From positions 1 to 64,000 of the forward strand of contig JABVCK010000001.1 in assembly GCA_013540605.1 (NCBI GenBank): DNA of 64,000 nt, read 5' to 3'. The position numbers and the translations under genes were made by a program. The DNA is from Bacillota bacterium. GTDB taxonomy: Bacteria > Bacillota > Clostridia > Ch29. The notes beneath the pieces were generated by a model. The model searched no databases. It was not told the origin of the DNA and worked only from the letters and a program-made list of their open reading frames with translations. Below, one piece after another: positions 1-8,172 of the stretch. Position 1 is the first letter of the stretch; each line of letters starts with the position of its first letter.

Positions 1-155
1 GACTCTAAGACTTCATCAACATCGATATTTGCAGCTATCAGGATATCTTTGATGAATTCCGCCCTGGTGACATATACAGTATTGTCCATCCCGAGCGATG
101 CGACAGGCACGCCGATAACAATTAAAACGGCCAGTAAAACACATATTTTTTTCAT
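1..155 (-). CDS. Secreted protein with start of an SLH-like domain (partial, runs off window)
   Basis: The minus strand opens with an ATG at 155, preceded by a good GGAGGAT ribosome binding site around 160-168. The first 51 codons are visible. Residues 2-22 form a basic start and hydrophobic core typical of a signal peptide (MKKICVLLAVLIVIGVPVAS). The mature part then reads VTRAEFIKDILIAAN, which resembles the beginning of an S-layer homology repeat. I infer an exported, possibly wall-attached protein. The rest lies outside the window, so neither the number of SLH repeats nor any catalytic domain is known. Confidence 0.7.
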   Translation of the reverse strand, partial: MKKICVLLAVLIVIGVPVASLGMDNTVYVTRAEFIKDILIAANIDVDEVLE

Positions 156-405
156 ATGAAATCCTCCCAAAACTTTTATTTTGCAGTGCTGTTATGATTA
201 TATCATCTAAATAATCCCAATAGAACCTTATATATATAAATTATGGAACACTATGAATATAATATCAATTGACTGGTAAGGCCACCTGACAGTATGAACA
301 TACTAATATTTATGCAAAACGGAACAAATGTTAATAAATAGTCAAATATATTGAGAAAACGGATGATTATTATCGAATTTTGAAGATTATAGCATAATGT
401 CATAT
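156..405. other. AT-rich intergenic region
   Basis: This divergent spacer lies between the exported SLH-like protein (minus strand) and the FadR-type regulator (plus strand). It is very AT-rich with no plausible coding frame. An imperfect TGGT-N4-CCA motif around 275-287 is faintly like the downstream palindrome, but too degenerate to call. Apart from promoter DNA for the two flanking genes I see nothing definite here. Confidence 0.4.
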
Positions 406-434
406 TTGAAATAAACAAGGGGCTGGTATATGAT
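406..434 (+). promoter_or_regulatory. Probable sigmaA promoter of fadR1
   Basis: A TTGAAA -35 box at 406-411 and a TATGAT -10 box at 429-434 are separated by exactly 17 bp. Transcription would start near 441, a short distance upstream of the perfect palindrome at 454-476, so a protein bound there would block the polymerase. Confidence 0.55.
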
Positions 435-453
435 AAAACTAAACAGCATAGTT

Positions 454-476
454 GTAAGGTGGTATGACCACCTTAC
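454..476. promoter_or_regulatory. Perfect palindromic operator, GntR/FadR type
   Basis: Two perfect 10-bp arms (GTAAGGTGGT and its reverse complement) flank a 3-bp ATG spacer. The core TGGT-N3-ACCA matches the TNGT-N3-ACNA style of site bound by FadR-subfamily GntR repressors. It sits about 13-35 bp after the predicted transcription start and about 18 bp before the preferred start codon of the FadR gene. Autoregulation is the simplest reading. No second perfect copy was seen in the window. Confidence 0.7.
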
Positions 477-493
477 CGAAAGAGGTAGAGAAT

Positions 494-1201
494 ATGTTTG
501 AGCAGATTAAAAACGAAAAGATGTATATGCTTATTGTTAATCAGATTAAAACCCTGATCGAAGAAGGAAAACTGGCCGAGGGAGAAAAACTGCCCTCGGA
601 AAGAGACCTTGCAAATCAATTCGGCGTTAGTAGGCCTACAATAAGGGAAGCAATAACCGCCCTTGATATCATGGGCCTGGTCGAAGTAAAAGTAGGACTT
701 GGTACATTTGTCAAAAGCCGTCCTTTGCAAAAAGATCTGTACGAAATCGAAGCGGAATTATGGTCAACGATCAGTCCTACCGCCTTGTTTGAGGCAAGGG
801 TAGTAATCAGGCCGCAGCTTGCAAAACTGGCGGCACTAAGGGCAACGTATGAGGATCTGGAAGAAATCAGAAGGATTCTAGACCAGATGGATGAAGCCGG
901 GTGCAGTGAAAACGAGATAGAACTTTTCCAGGAATTGGATGCACAGTTCCATTTGGCAGTCGGTAAGGCAGCACACAGTGAGGCGCTATATTTATTTGAG
1001 GAGAGCATGTTCAGTCACAGAGCAAATAAGCTGTGGAAGGACTTGAAGAAACAGAGTCTTGAAATCCCAGGCAGAATGGAACTGTACAGGGAAGAGCATA
1101 GAGAAATATTCAAGGCAATCTATGAAAGGAACCCTGCACTGGCCGAAGAAGTCACGAGAAGGCATTTGAGCGATATCAAGCAGTATATGTTCGGAGAATA
1201 A
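494..1201 (+). CDS. GntR-family (FadR/FCD) transcriptional regulator 1
   Basis: This is a 235-residue regulator of the GntR family, FadR subfamily. The N-terminal winged helix carries the signature PSERDLANQFGVSRPTIREA, followed by LVEVKVGLGTFV. The C-terminal half is an all-helical FCD ligand domain with the usual metal or acid ligands: Asp and His in ELDAQFHLAVGKAA, His in EEHREIF and His in RRHLSDI. An upstream in-frame ATG at 464 lies inside the palindromic operator, so I prefer the ATG at 494. That choice also aligns with the paralogue at 9452 (MFEQIKNEKMY versus MFTPVKSKKMY). It heads the TRAP-AOR1 operon and probably represses it in response to a carboxylic acid; the ligand is unknown. 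Confidence 0.9.
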   Translation: MFEQIKNEKMYMLIVNQIKTLIEEGKLAEGEKLPSERDLANQFGVSRPTIREAITALDIMGLVEVKVGLGTFVKSRPLQKDLYEIEAELWSTISPTALFEARVVIRPQLAKLAALRATYEDLEEIRRILDQMDEAGCSENEIELFQELDAQFHLAVGKAAHSEALYLFEESMFSHRANKLWKDLKKQSLEIPGRMELYREEHREIFKAIYERNPALAEEVTRRHLSDIKQYMFGE

Positions 1202-1415
1202 CGTTAAGATGTACAGTATTAATGTTTCGGATTAAAGGTTTGGAAAGGGGGGTGGCAGTATAGGGGATATAGAATAGCAAAAAAGCCCGGTACATATAAA
1301 TACTTGCATATGAATGAACGTAATAAGCCGGGGAAAACAAATTTTCATAGCAAAACACAAGGAGGAACAGGAAGAGCTCCTCGCCAAAAAATGCGTTATA
1401 CAAGGAGGTTGAAAA

Positions 1416-2480
1416 ATGTACGGCAGAAAGGTTAGATGGTTAAGTGTTGCGTTGATGGTTTTCTTAGCAGCCAGTTTATTCGTGGGATGCACTCCCAAAG
1501 AGCAGACAGGCGGTACTGCAGAAACTCCTCCGGACCAGTCGGCAAGACCTCAATATATGGAAATAGCATGGGGCAGCTCGTCAACCGGTGGCGGCTACTA
1601 TTATGCAACAGGAGTGCTCGCTCCGATACTTACGGACGAAATAGACTATCTAAACGTTACAAATGTTGCCACAGGAGCATCTGCGGATAACGTCAAAAGG
1701 ATACTGATGGGTGAACTGGATTTTGGCATGGCGCACGGTTCGAATATCTATGAAGGCGCCAAAGGAATAGACAGTTTCCAAGGGCTTAATGGGGACAACA
1801 TCAGATTAGTAGCCTACTATATGCCTGGACCTCACTACTTTGTTACACTGAAGAAACAGAACATCAGGAGCATGAAGGACCTGGAAGGGAAGAAGGTCGC
1901 GTGTGGACAGCCGGGTTCCGGTGCTCAGTATAATTCGGATAAAATACTCGACATCCTGGGTTATAACGTAAAGCGTGAATACCTGCAGTTTGCTGATGCA
2001 GCCCGCGCATTGGTTGACGGTCAAATATCAGCCGTAGGTGCAACCGGTATCCCCGTAGGCGCAATCTCCGAGCTCTCGGAAACACAGGAAATAGTAATTA
2101 TTCCTTATACTGATGAAGAGATGGATAAGATACTGGGAGAAGTGGCTTTCTATTACGGAGATTCCATTCCTGCAGGAGCGTATAAGGGGGTAATGGAACC
2201 CGTTCAAACACCCTTTGTGCCGATGTTTATCGTTTGCCACAAAGACGTGCCGGACGAGGTAGTTTATGATATTCTGGAAGTTATTTTCAGGCCTGACGTA
2301 TACAAAAAACTCGGAGAAGGCTTCGGACAGTGGAAATTTACAAAACCGGGACTGGATTTGATGAAGAGGCTTGGCGCTCCTCCGATACATCCAGGGGCTG
2401 CAAAATTCTATGAAGATTTCAAGGACAAATACAACTTTGATGAGTACGGCAATGATGGCTGGGATGACAAGAATAAATAA
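1416..2480 (+). CDS. TAXI family TRAP transporter solute-binding lipoprotein
   Basis: This is a 354-residue periplasmic-type binding protein of the TAXI (TRAP-associated extracytoplasmic immunogenic) family. It begins with a lipoprotein signal peptide ending in FVGC, so the mature protein should be anchored by a lipidated Cys at about residue 25. Family features follow: SSSTGGGYYYATGVLAPIL near the start and a SMKDLEGKKVACGQPGSGAQ segment in the middle. The start codon follows a strong AAGGAGG site. It captures an organic anion, probably a carboxylate, and hands it to the fused permease at 2856-4718. The substrate cannot be read from the sequence, but the AOR, amidohydrolase and lyase downstream suggest an acid that is degraded to an aldehyde. 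Confidence 0.9.
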   Translation: MYGRKVRWLSVALMVFLAASLFVGCTPKEQTGGTAETPPDQSARPQYMEIAWGSSSTGGGYYYATGVLAPILTDEIDYLNVTNVATGASADNVKRILMGELDFGMAHGSNIYEGAKGIDSFQGLNGDNIRLVAYYMPGPHYFVTLKKQNIRSMKDLEGKKVACGQPGSGAQYNSDKILDILGYNVKREYLQFADAARALVDGQISAVGATGIPVGAISELSETQEIVIIPYTDEEMDKILGEVAFYYGDSIPAGAYKGVMEPVQTPFVPMFIVCHKDVPDEVVYDILEVIFRPDVYKKLGEGFGQWKFTKPGLDLMKRLGAPPIHPGAAKFYEDFKDKYNFDEYGNDGWDDKNK

Positions 2481-2517
2481 CAGCAGCACGGTTTGAAACG
2501 GCTATCTATAGCCTGAG

Positions 2518-2548
2518 AGAGGAGATAGTCACAGGGATTATCTCCTCT
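2518..2548 (+). promoter_or_regulatory. Intercistronic hairpin after the binding-protein gene
   Basis: The arms AGAGGAGATA and TATCTCCTCT pair over 10 bp around an 11-nt loop, with no U-tract after them. This looks like an RNA-stabilising or attenuating hairpin. Such elements often let a binding protein be made in excess over its permease. Confidence 0.5.
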
Positions 2549-2576
2549 TAACCTATAGGAGGAAAGGAGACACACC

Positions 2577-2826
2577 TTCTATCAGTTGCCAGTGATCAGT
2601 TACCAGTGGTCAGAGTATAGTTACCAGTTAACAGATGACAGACAATAGTTCACAGTTCCTAGTTGCCAGTACATAGGGTGGAGCTAAAAGGGAAAGCCTA
2701 TAAGATTACCCCTGGAGACTGATAACTACGAACTAGAAACTCAACTACTGTGATCTGTGATCTACGAACTACGAATTACCACCTAGTACCTAGCACCTGT
2801 GATCTGTGATCTAGCATCTAGAAATG
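2577..2826 (+). repeat. Dispersed inverted-repeat element, family A, copy 1
   Basis: About 250 bp with no coding frame, built from short related words. The left arm holds CAGTTGCCAGT, CAGTTACCAGT, AGTTAACAGATGACAGAC. The right arm holds ACGAACTACGAATTACC, ACCTAGCACC and CTGTGATCTGTGATCT. The right arm is roughly the reverse complement of the left arm, so the whole can fold as a long imperfect hairpin. The same architecture recurs at about 24447, 26838, 41549 and 46054. Here it separates the TAXI binding protein from its permease. Confidence 0.75.
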
Positions 2827-2855
2827 TCTCCAAATAAAGAAAGGGGTGAGAGGAT

Positions 2856-4718
2856 ATGAAAAGGGAGCTTCAGGGTAATTGGAAAAAAGTCTTCTACTGG
2901 ATCTCAGTAGCAATGGGTGCCTTCTATTTTTATACGGCAGGCTTTGGCCTTGTTTCCACAGAAAGCCACAGGGGAATGTATCTGATGTTCAACTCAGTCC
3001 TATGCCTTATTCTATATGGGGGTTCCAAAAGGTCGAAAAAAGTAGGCCTGATTGACATCGCTTTAATCCTAATGAGCATCGTGACCTTCGGGTATTGGAT
3101 TAAACAGTATCCGTCATATGCAATATATAGGTTTGCCAGTCCTAATATCTACGATACCGTATTCGGAGTTGTTGCAATCATAGTTCTCCTTGAATCGGTA
3201 AGGAGGGTAATGGGCTGGGTGCTGGTAATTATTACGACTGTTTTCCTGGGCCAGCTGTATTACGGCCCTTATCTCCCGGGGATACTTTCGCACCGGGGCT
3301 TCTCGCTCGTCAGGATAATCGAGTTTTCATACAGCACTATGGAAGGCATGTTTGGAGTTGTAACAGATACCTTTGCAACCTACGTTATCCCATTTATTAT
3401 TTTTGGGTCAATATTGGAGGTCTCAGGGGCAGGGGAATTTTTTATTCAGCTGGCAAAATCCGCGACAAAAAACTGGGTGGGCGGTCCGGCAAAAATGTCG
3501 GTGCTGGCTAGCGGACTGATTGGTTCAATTACAGGCAGCTCGGCTGCAAATGTAGTGACTACCGGAGTATTCACCATACCCATGATGAAAAGGGTTGGGT
3601 TTAAAGGGGAAGAAGCAGGCGGCATAGAAGCGGCAGCTTCAACCGGTGGGCAGTACCTGCCTCCTGTTATGGGTGCCGGGGCTTTCCTGCTGGCTGTTTT
3701 TTCAGAAACAAGCTATCTTAAAGTGGCTGCCATGAATGTGGTGCCTGCGCTGCTGTACTTCTATTGGGTAGGCTGGTCGATACACCACCGCGCCCTCAAA
3801 ATGAACATACAGGTTAACCGTGATGAGGAAATTCCACCGGCCAAAGAGACCTTAAAGAAAGGCTGGTACTATTTCCTACCTATGATTACCATCGTTGTTC
3901 TTTTGCTGATGCATTATTCACCGCCGTTCTGCGCGTTCTATTCTATACTGCTGACCATAGCGCTCAGCTGGATCAACCCCAAGAACAGGATTACCCCGAA
4001 GAGATTCGCCGATGCCCTGGCTTCTGCTGCAAAGAACAACCTTTCGGTAGGGGCAACCATAGGGGTTCTGGGACTCGTGCTGTCTGCCATCGTATTGGCC
4101 GGCCTGGGTGCCAAGTTTGGTGCTCTGGTTGTGGCATTGTCGCACGGGAACCTGTTCATTGCTATTATTTTGATTAGCGTTGTTTCAACACTGGTAGGTA
4201 TGGGAGCAACCCAGACAGGCACTTATATAGTCGTGTCGCTTGTTGCTGTACCGGCGCTTACCAGTATGGGAGTGAGCCATCTTGTAGCACATGTGATTTC
4301 TTTCTGGACAGCCGGGCTATCAAATGTAACTCCCCCGGTTTGCGTATCCGCCTACGCTGCGGCAAGCATAGCCGATGCTGATCCTATGAAAACCGGTGTA
4401 TGCGGTTTGAAGTATTCAACCATGCTTTACGTGGCGCCGTTTGTGTTTGCCTATTTCCCGCAGATGCTGCTTCAGGGAACCCCATTCCAGATAATATACA
4501 TATTTGCCCTGTATCTGCTGGCGACTCCCATAGCAACCGCAGCGCTGCAGGGATACTGGTTCAAGAGGCTTTCACTGCCTCAAAGGCTGTTTGTGGGGGC
4601 TATTGGTTTCTTTGTCCTGATACCTAATATGCTTTACAATGCGCTGGCCTTTGGTGCGCTGGGACTGTTCCACTACTATGCAGTCAACCGCCCTAAGAAT
4701 ACTTTGACACACGCATGA
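2856..4718 (+). CDS. TRAP transporter permease, fused 4TM-12TM subunit
   Basis: This is a 620-residue integral membrane protein combining the small (DctQ-like, 4 TM) and large (DctM-like, 12 TM) TRAP subunits. The N-terminal 170 residues hold several hydrophobic helices. The large subunit starts near residue 175 and carries the family signature GSITGSSAANVVTTGVF, later repeated as the pseudo-symmetric GMGATQTGTYIVVSL. Such fused permeases pair with TAXI binding proteins, and the one at 1416-2480 is the obvious partner. Uptake would be driven by Na+ or H+. The gene starts at an ATG after AAAGGGGTGAGAGG. A family A repeat separates it from the binding-protein gene. Confidence 0.93.
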   Translation: MKRELQGNWKKVFYWISVAMGAFYFYTAGFGLVSTESHRGMYLMFNSVLCLILYGGSKRSKKVGLIDIALILMSIVTFGYWIKQYPSYAIYRFASPNIYDTVFGVVAIIVLLESVRRVMGWVLVIITTVFLGQLYYGPYLPGILSHRGFSLVRIIEFSYSTMEGMFGVVTDTFATYVIPFIIFGSILEVSGAGEFFIQLAKSATKNWVGGPAKMSVLASGLIGSITGSSAANVVTTGVFTIPMMKRVGFKGEEAGGIEAAASTGGQYLPPVMGAGAFLLAVFSETSYLKVAAMNVVPALLYFYWVGWSIHHRALKMNIQVNRDEEIPPAKETLKKGWYYFLPMITIVVLLLMHYSPPFCAFYSILLTIALSWINPKNRITPKRFADALASAAKNNLSVGATIGVLGLVLSAIVLAGLGAKFGALVVALSHGNLFIAIILISVVSTLVGMGATQTGTYIVVSLVAVPALTSMGVSHLVAHVISFWTAGLSNVTPPVCVSAYAAASIADADPMKTGVCGLKYSTMLYVAPFVFAYFPQMLLQGTPFQIIYIFALYLLATPIATAALQGYWFKRLSLPQRLFVGAIGFFVLIPNMLYNALAFGALGLFHYYAVNRPKNTLTHA

Positions 4719-4763
4719 AACAAATACATTAAATGATTTAATCCACAGGAGGTGTTTTCCAAT

Positions 4764-6602
4764 ATGTACGGCTATATGGGAAAATCATTAACTATTGATC
4801 TAACAAAGAATCAGTTCTCAACTGAACCCCTGGACAGGGAAAGAGCCAGAAAATTCCTGGGGGGCAGGGGCTTGGGCGCCAGGGCGCTGTTTGACCACGA
4901 TATTACGGTTGATGCCTTCGACGAGAAAAATCCCGTAATAATTGCGACCGGTCCTCTTACCGGAGCGCTCTTCACAGGCTCTAAATTTGTTTTTATTACA
5001 AAGTCTCCATTGACGGGTATCTTCAATGATTCTTACTGCGGGGGCAGCTTTGCCTCAGAGATAAAATTCGCGGGCTACGACATGATTACAATATTGGGTA
5101 AGGCTGCAAAACCAAGCTATATATATATCTATAATGATAAGATCGAAGTCAGGGACGCCGGGCACTTATGGGGTCTAGGTTCGGATGAAACGGAATCAGC
5201 GCTTAAGAAGGAGCTGGGCCGGGAGTTCAAGGTTGTCACAATCGGGCCTGCAGGGGAAAAACTGGTTCCCTACGCCTGCGTATCAACCGATTTCTATCAC
5301 CAGGCAGGGAGGGCCGGCGCCGGAGCAGTACTAGGCGCCAAGAATATTAAAGCTATAGCCATAAAAGGAAGCCAGGGTATAAAGGTGGCCGAACCGGACA
5401 AACTTTTCTCCTTTGTAGTTAACGAACTACCGGTGATGTTTAAGAATTCTGTGTTCGGAGAAAACCGGATAAGGTATGGTACGAGCTACACAACGACCTC
5501 AACCAACGCCCTTGGTATTATGCCGACCCGTAACTTTCAAACCGGAACATTTGAAAATATTGACGATATTAACGCCTTTGCAATGAGGGAAAGGATAGTG
5601 GAAAGGGATAAGGCCTGCTATGGATGCCAGGTACCATGCGGCAAATACAGTGTGGTCAAGAAAGGCAAATACGTAGGAACAAAAGTGGTAGGTCCTGAAT
5701 ACGAAACCATAGGCCTTCTTGGTTCGAACTGCGGGGTTGGAGAAATTGAAGCTATTGCAAAGGCTAACCTGTTGTGCGACCAGCTAGGCCTGGACACCAT
5801 GTCAGCGGGTTCAGCCATTGCCTTTGCCATGGAGTGTTTTGAGAGAGGCATACTGACCAAGGACGATGTGGACGGGCTGGATCTGAGGTTTGGAAACGAT
5901 GATGCACAGATGGAGCTTATACGGAAGATTGCCTTCAGGGAAGGAATAGGAGACATACTGGCCCAGGGAGTTAAGAAGGCATCAGAGATAATAGGAAAAG
6001 GCTCGGAAGAGTTTGCGATACACAGCAAAGGCTTGGAGCTGGCTGCCTATGACCCGAGAGGCGCCTTTGCAATGGGCCTTGCCTATGCTACTGCGAGCAG
6101 GGGCGGCTGCCATAGAAGGGCTAAACCCGTTGACGTTCCGGGACTATCACAGGACGAGTACAGCAGCTTCGGATGGAAAGGGAATGCAGCACTGGTTGAA
6201 AGGCTTCAGGATTTCAGGGAGATTGTTCATTCGGCGTTGATCTGCGACCCGGCGCTCAGGTTTGGATTTGAAATGAAGCTTAAGGGTTTGACCGATGTAA
6301 TCAATATGGTTACGGGTATGGACTTTACCTTCGACGAGCTATCCCTGATGGCGGACAGAATAGCAACCCTTGCGAGAGCTTATAACGTAAAGCAGGGTAT
6401 AACGCGCAAAGACGATACCTTGCCTTCGAGGATTCTGAACCAGCCTCTGCCTGAAGGGCCTGGTAAAGGCCAAATCATAGGGCAGGAGACCATGGACAGG
6501 ATGCTGGATGAATACTACGAACTTAGGGGCTGGGATAAGGAAACCGGTGTTCCTACTAAAGAAACCCTTGAAAGGATGGGTTTGGATTTTATAGAGCTAT
6601 AA
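4764..6602 (+). CDS. Aldehyde:ferredoxin oxidoreductase 1 (tungsten/molybdopterin enzyme)
   Basis: A 612-residue enzyme of the AOR family, which oxidises aldehydes to carboxylic acids and passes two electrons to ferredoxin. The N-terminal AOR domain shows FLGGRGLGARALFD and TGPLTGALFTGSKF, which line the bis-pterin cofactor. The 4Fe-4S ligands are the C-x2-C-x3-C motif CYGCQVPC near residue 285 plus a late Cys in HSALICDPAL. GPEYETIGLLGSNCG is the family signature. A GTG at 4752 lies within the ribosome binding site, so ATG 4764 is the proper start. The next gene encodes its likely electron acceptor. Whether W or Mo is used cannot be decided from sequence, though the family normally uses W. 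Confidence 0.93.
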   Translation: MYGYMGKSLTIDLTKNQFSTEPLDRERARKFLGGRGLGARALFDHDITVDAFDEKNPVIIATGPLTGALFTGSKFVFITKSPLTGIFNDSYCGGSFASEIKFAGYDMITILGKAAKPSYIYIYNDKIEVRDAGHLWGLGSDETESALKKELGREFKVVTIGPAGEKLVPYACVSTDFYHQAGRAGAGAVLGAKNIKAIAIKGSQGIKVAEPDKLFSFVVNELPVMFKNSVFGENRIRYGTSYTTTSTNALGIMPTRNFQTGTFENIDDINAFAMRERIVERDKACYGCQVPCGKYSVVKKGKYVGTKVVGPEYETIGLLGSNCGVGEIEAIAKANLLCDQLGLDTMSAGSAIAFAMECFERGILTKDDVDGLDLRFGNDDAQMELIRKIAFREGIGDILAQGVKKASEIIGKGSEEFAIHSKGLELAAYDPRGAFAMGLAYATASRGGCHRRAKPVDVPGLSQDEYSSFGWKGNAALVERLQDFREIVHSALICDPALRFGFEMKLKGLTDVINMVTGMDFTFDELSLMADRIATLARAYNVKQGITRKDDTLPSRILNQPLPEGPGKGQIIGQETMDRMLDEYYELRGWDKETGVPTKETLERMGLDFIEL

Positions 6603-6642
6603 CGACAAAAAATATGATAATCCTTTGAGAAGAGGTGGAAGT

Positions 6643-7050
6643 ATGGCAAATCAGAAAATTAACGTAAATCATGACCTTTGCACCGGTTGCAGAATGTGCG
6701 AGCAGGTTTGCTCAATGAATTATACCAAGGATGAGATAAATCCGCAGAAATCGAATATAAGGGTAGAGACCGATGCGTTGATCGGATACGACAGACCTGT
6801 TGTCTGCAGCCAGTGTGAGGGCAAATTCTGCATGAAGGCATGTCCCTTTGAAGCGATCAAGATTAATGAAAAAACAGGCGCGGCGGAAGTGGACCGAGAG
6901 GAATGCACGGGATGCTGGGCTTGCATTGATGCATGCCCGGAAAAAGCGATGTTCAAGAACCTTGAGGACGGCGTCGCTATGAAATGCAATCTTTGCGGGG
7001 GGAATCCCCAGTGCGTAAAGGTCTGCACAATGAAAGCCATAACCTTCTAG
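6643..7050 (+). CDS. Four-cluster ferredoxin-like subunit of AOR1
   Basis: A 135-residue iron-sulfur protein with four Cys clusters in order: CTGCRMCEQVC, CSQCEGKFCMKACP, CTGCWACIDACP and CNLCGGNPQCVKVC. This is the arrangement of HycB/AorA-like electron-transfer subunits that carry up to four 4Fe-4S centres. It lies 40 bp after AOR1 and should pass electrons from the pterin enzyme to free ferredoxin or NAD. I chose ATG 6643 after AGAGGTGG rather than the upstream TTG at 6625. A close relative, also beside an AOR, is at 18828-19223. Confidence 0.9.
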   Translation: MANQKINVNHDLCTGCRMCEQVCSMNYTKDEINPQKSNIRVETDALIGYDRPVVCSQCEGKFCMKACPFEAIKINEKTGAAEVDREECTGCWACIDACPEKAMFKNLEDGVAMKCNLCGGNPQCVKVCTMKAITF

Positions 7051-7137
7051 TCTGATAGATATTATGCTCCCGGTGACGGGTGAAAACTGTTTGTGCATTC
7101 AAATGCGCATTACACAAAATGAGCGGGAGGGAGTTAA

Positions 7138-8133
7138 ATGATAAAGGCGATAGATGCCCATGCTCACTATCTGCCGTCCGGTTTTGTCGAGCTGATCAGG
7201 AAGGATGACAAATATCTGGCAGAACTGGTGGAGAAGGATGAAAACACAAAGCTGATACAGTTTAAAGGCGGCTACGCGCACCCCTATAATCAACTCTTTA
7301 TTGATCCGAAGGCAAGGCTGCAATATATGGATGAGCACAATATTGAATGCCATGTACTGTCAGTTTCCCCCAGGCTGTTCTACTATGGCGCTCCTGCCGA
7401 AATAGCAGCTGAGATTGCCTATACGTGCAACAATGAGATTCACTCTGTAGTTAACAGGCATAGGGGAAGATTCGTAGGGATGGCGACAGTACCGCTGCAG
7501 GATATAGAGATGGCGGTAAAAGAATTGAAAAGGGTAAAGGACGAACTCGGGTTTTCTGCAGTTGAAATCGGCAGCGAGGTAAATGACAAGAAACTGTCCG
7601 ATCCGTATTTCCTGCCCTTTTTCGAAGAAGCAGCGAAGAATGATATGTTCATCCTGATCCATCCCCAGGCAGTAGGTAAAATAAAATACATGGAAGAGTA
7701 CTACCTGGGTACAATACTCGGACATCCGTTTTATACAACCATTGCGATTGCCAACCTGATTCTAAGCGGGATATTCGATAAGCTTCCGAAGCTCAAGATC
7801 GGCTTATCCCATGGTGGCGGGTATTTGCCTTACCAGCTGGGAAGGCTTGAGCATGGTTTCAGGGTAAGAAAGGAAACAAAGGCGGATATTCAGAGAAGCC
7901 CTATGTCATATATCAAAGACCATGTTTACTTTGATACAATAACCCATTCAAAGGAGGCGTTGGGATTCCTGATAAAAACAGTTGGAGCTGACAACGTCTT
8001 TATGGGCACGGACTATCCCTTTGACATGTGCGAGATGGAACCGGTGAATATGATACAGGAACTGGGCTTGAGCAAAGAGGAGGAAGAGAAAATCCTGTTC
8101 GGAAACGCCTGTGAGCTGTTCAAGATCGGTTAG
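7138..8133 (+). CDS. Amidohydrolase-family enzyme, ACMSD-like decarboxylase/hydrolase
   Basis: A 331-residue TIM-barrel metalloenzyme of the amidohydrolase-2 family. That family includes aminocarboxymuconate-semialdehyde decarboxylase, 5-carboxyvanillate decarboxylase and gamma-resorcylate decarboxylase. The N-terminal metal motif H-x-H appears as IDAHAHYLP. Further ligands are seen in FILIHPQAVG, LSHGGGYLP and FMGTDYPFDM, the last giving the conserved Asp. The start ATG follows GGGAGGGAG. It lies in the TRAP-AOR1 operon, which suggests a non-oxidative decarboxylation or C-C bond hydrolysis of the imported acid or a product of it. The exact substrate is unknown. Confidence 0.82.
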   Translation: MIKAIDAHAHYLPSGFVELIRKDDKYLAELVEKDENTKLIQFKGGYAHPYNQLFIDPKARLQYMDEHNIECHVLSVSPRLFYYGAPAEIAAEIAYTCNNEIHSVVNRHRGRFVGMATVPLQDIEMAVKELKRVKDELGFSAVEIGSEVNDKKLSDPYFLPFFEEAAKNDMFILIHPQAVGKIKYMEEYYLGTILGHPFYTTIAIANLILSGIFDKLPKLKIGLSHGGGYLPYQLGRLEHGFRVRKETKADIQRSPMSYIKDHVYFDTITHSKEALGFLIKTVGADNVFMGTDYPFDMCEMEPVNMIQELGLSKEEEEKILFGNACELFKIG

Positions 8134-8172
8134 AGACGGGCTTTGAAGCTGCATGAAAGGAGAGTGTTATAT

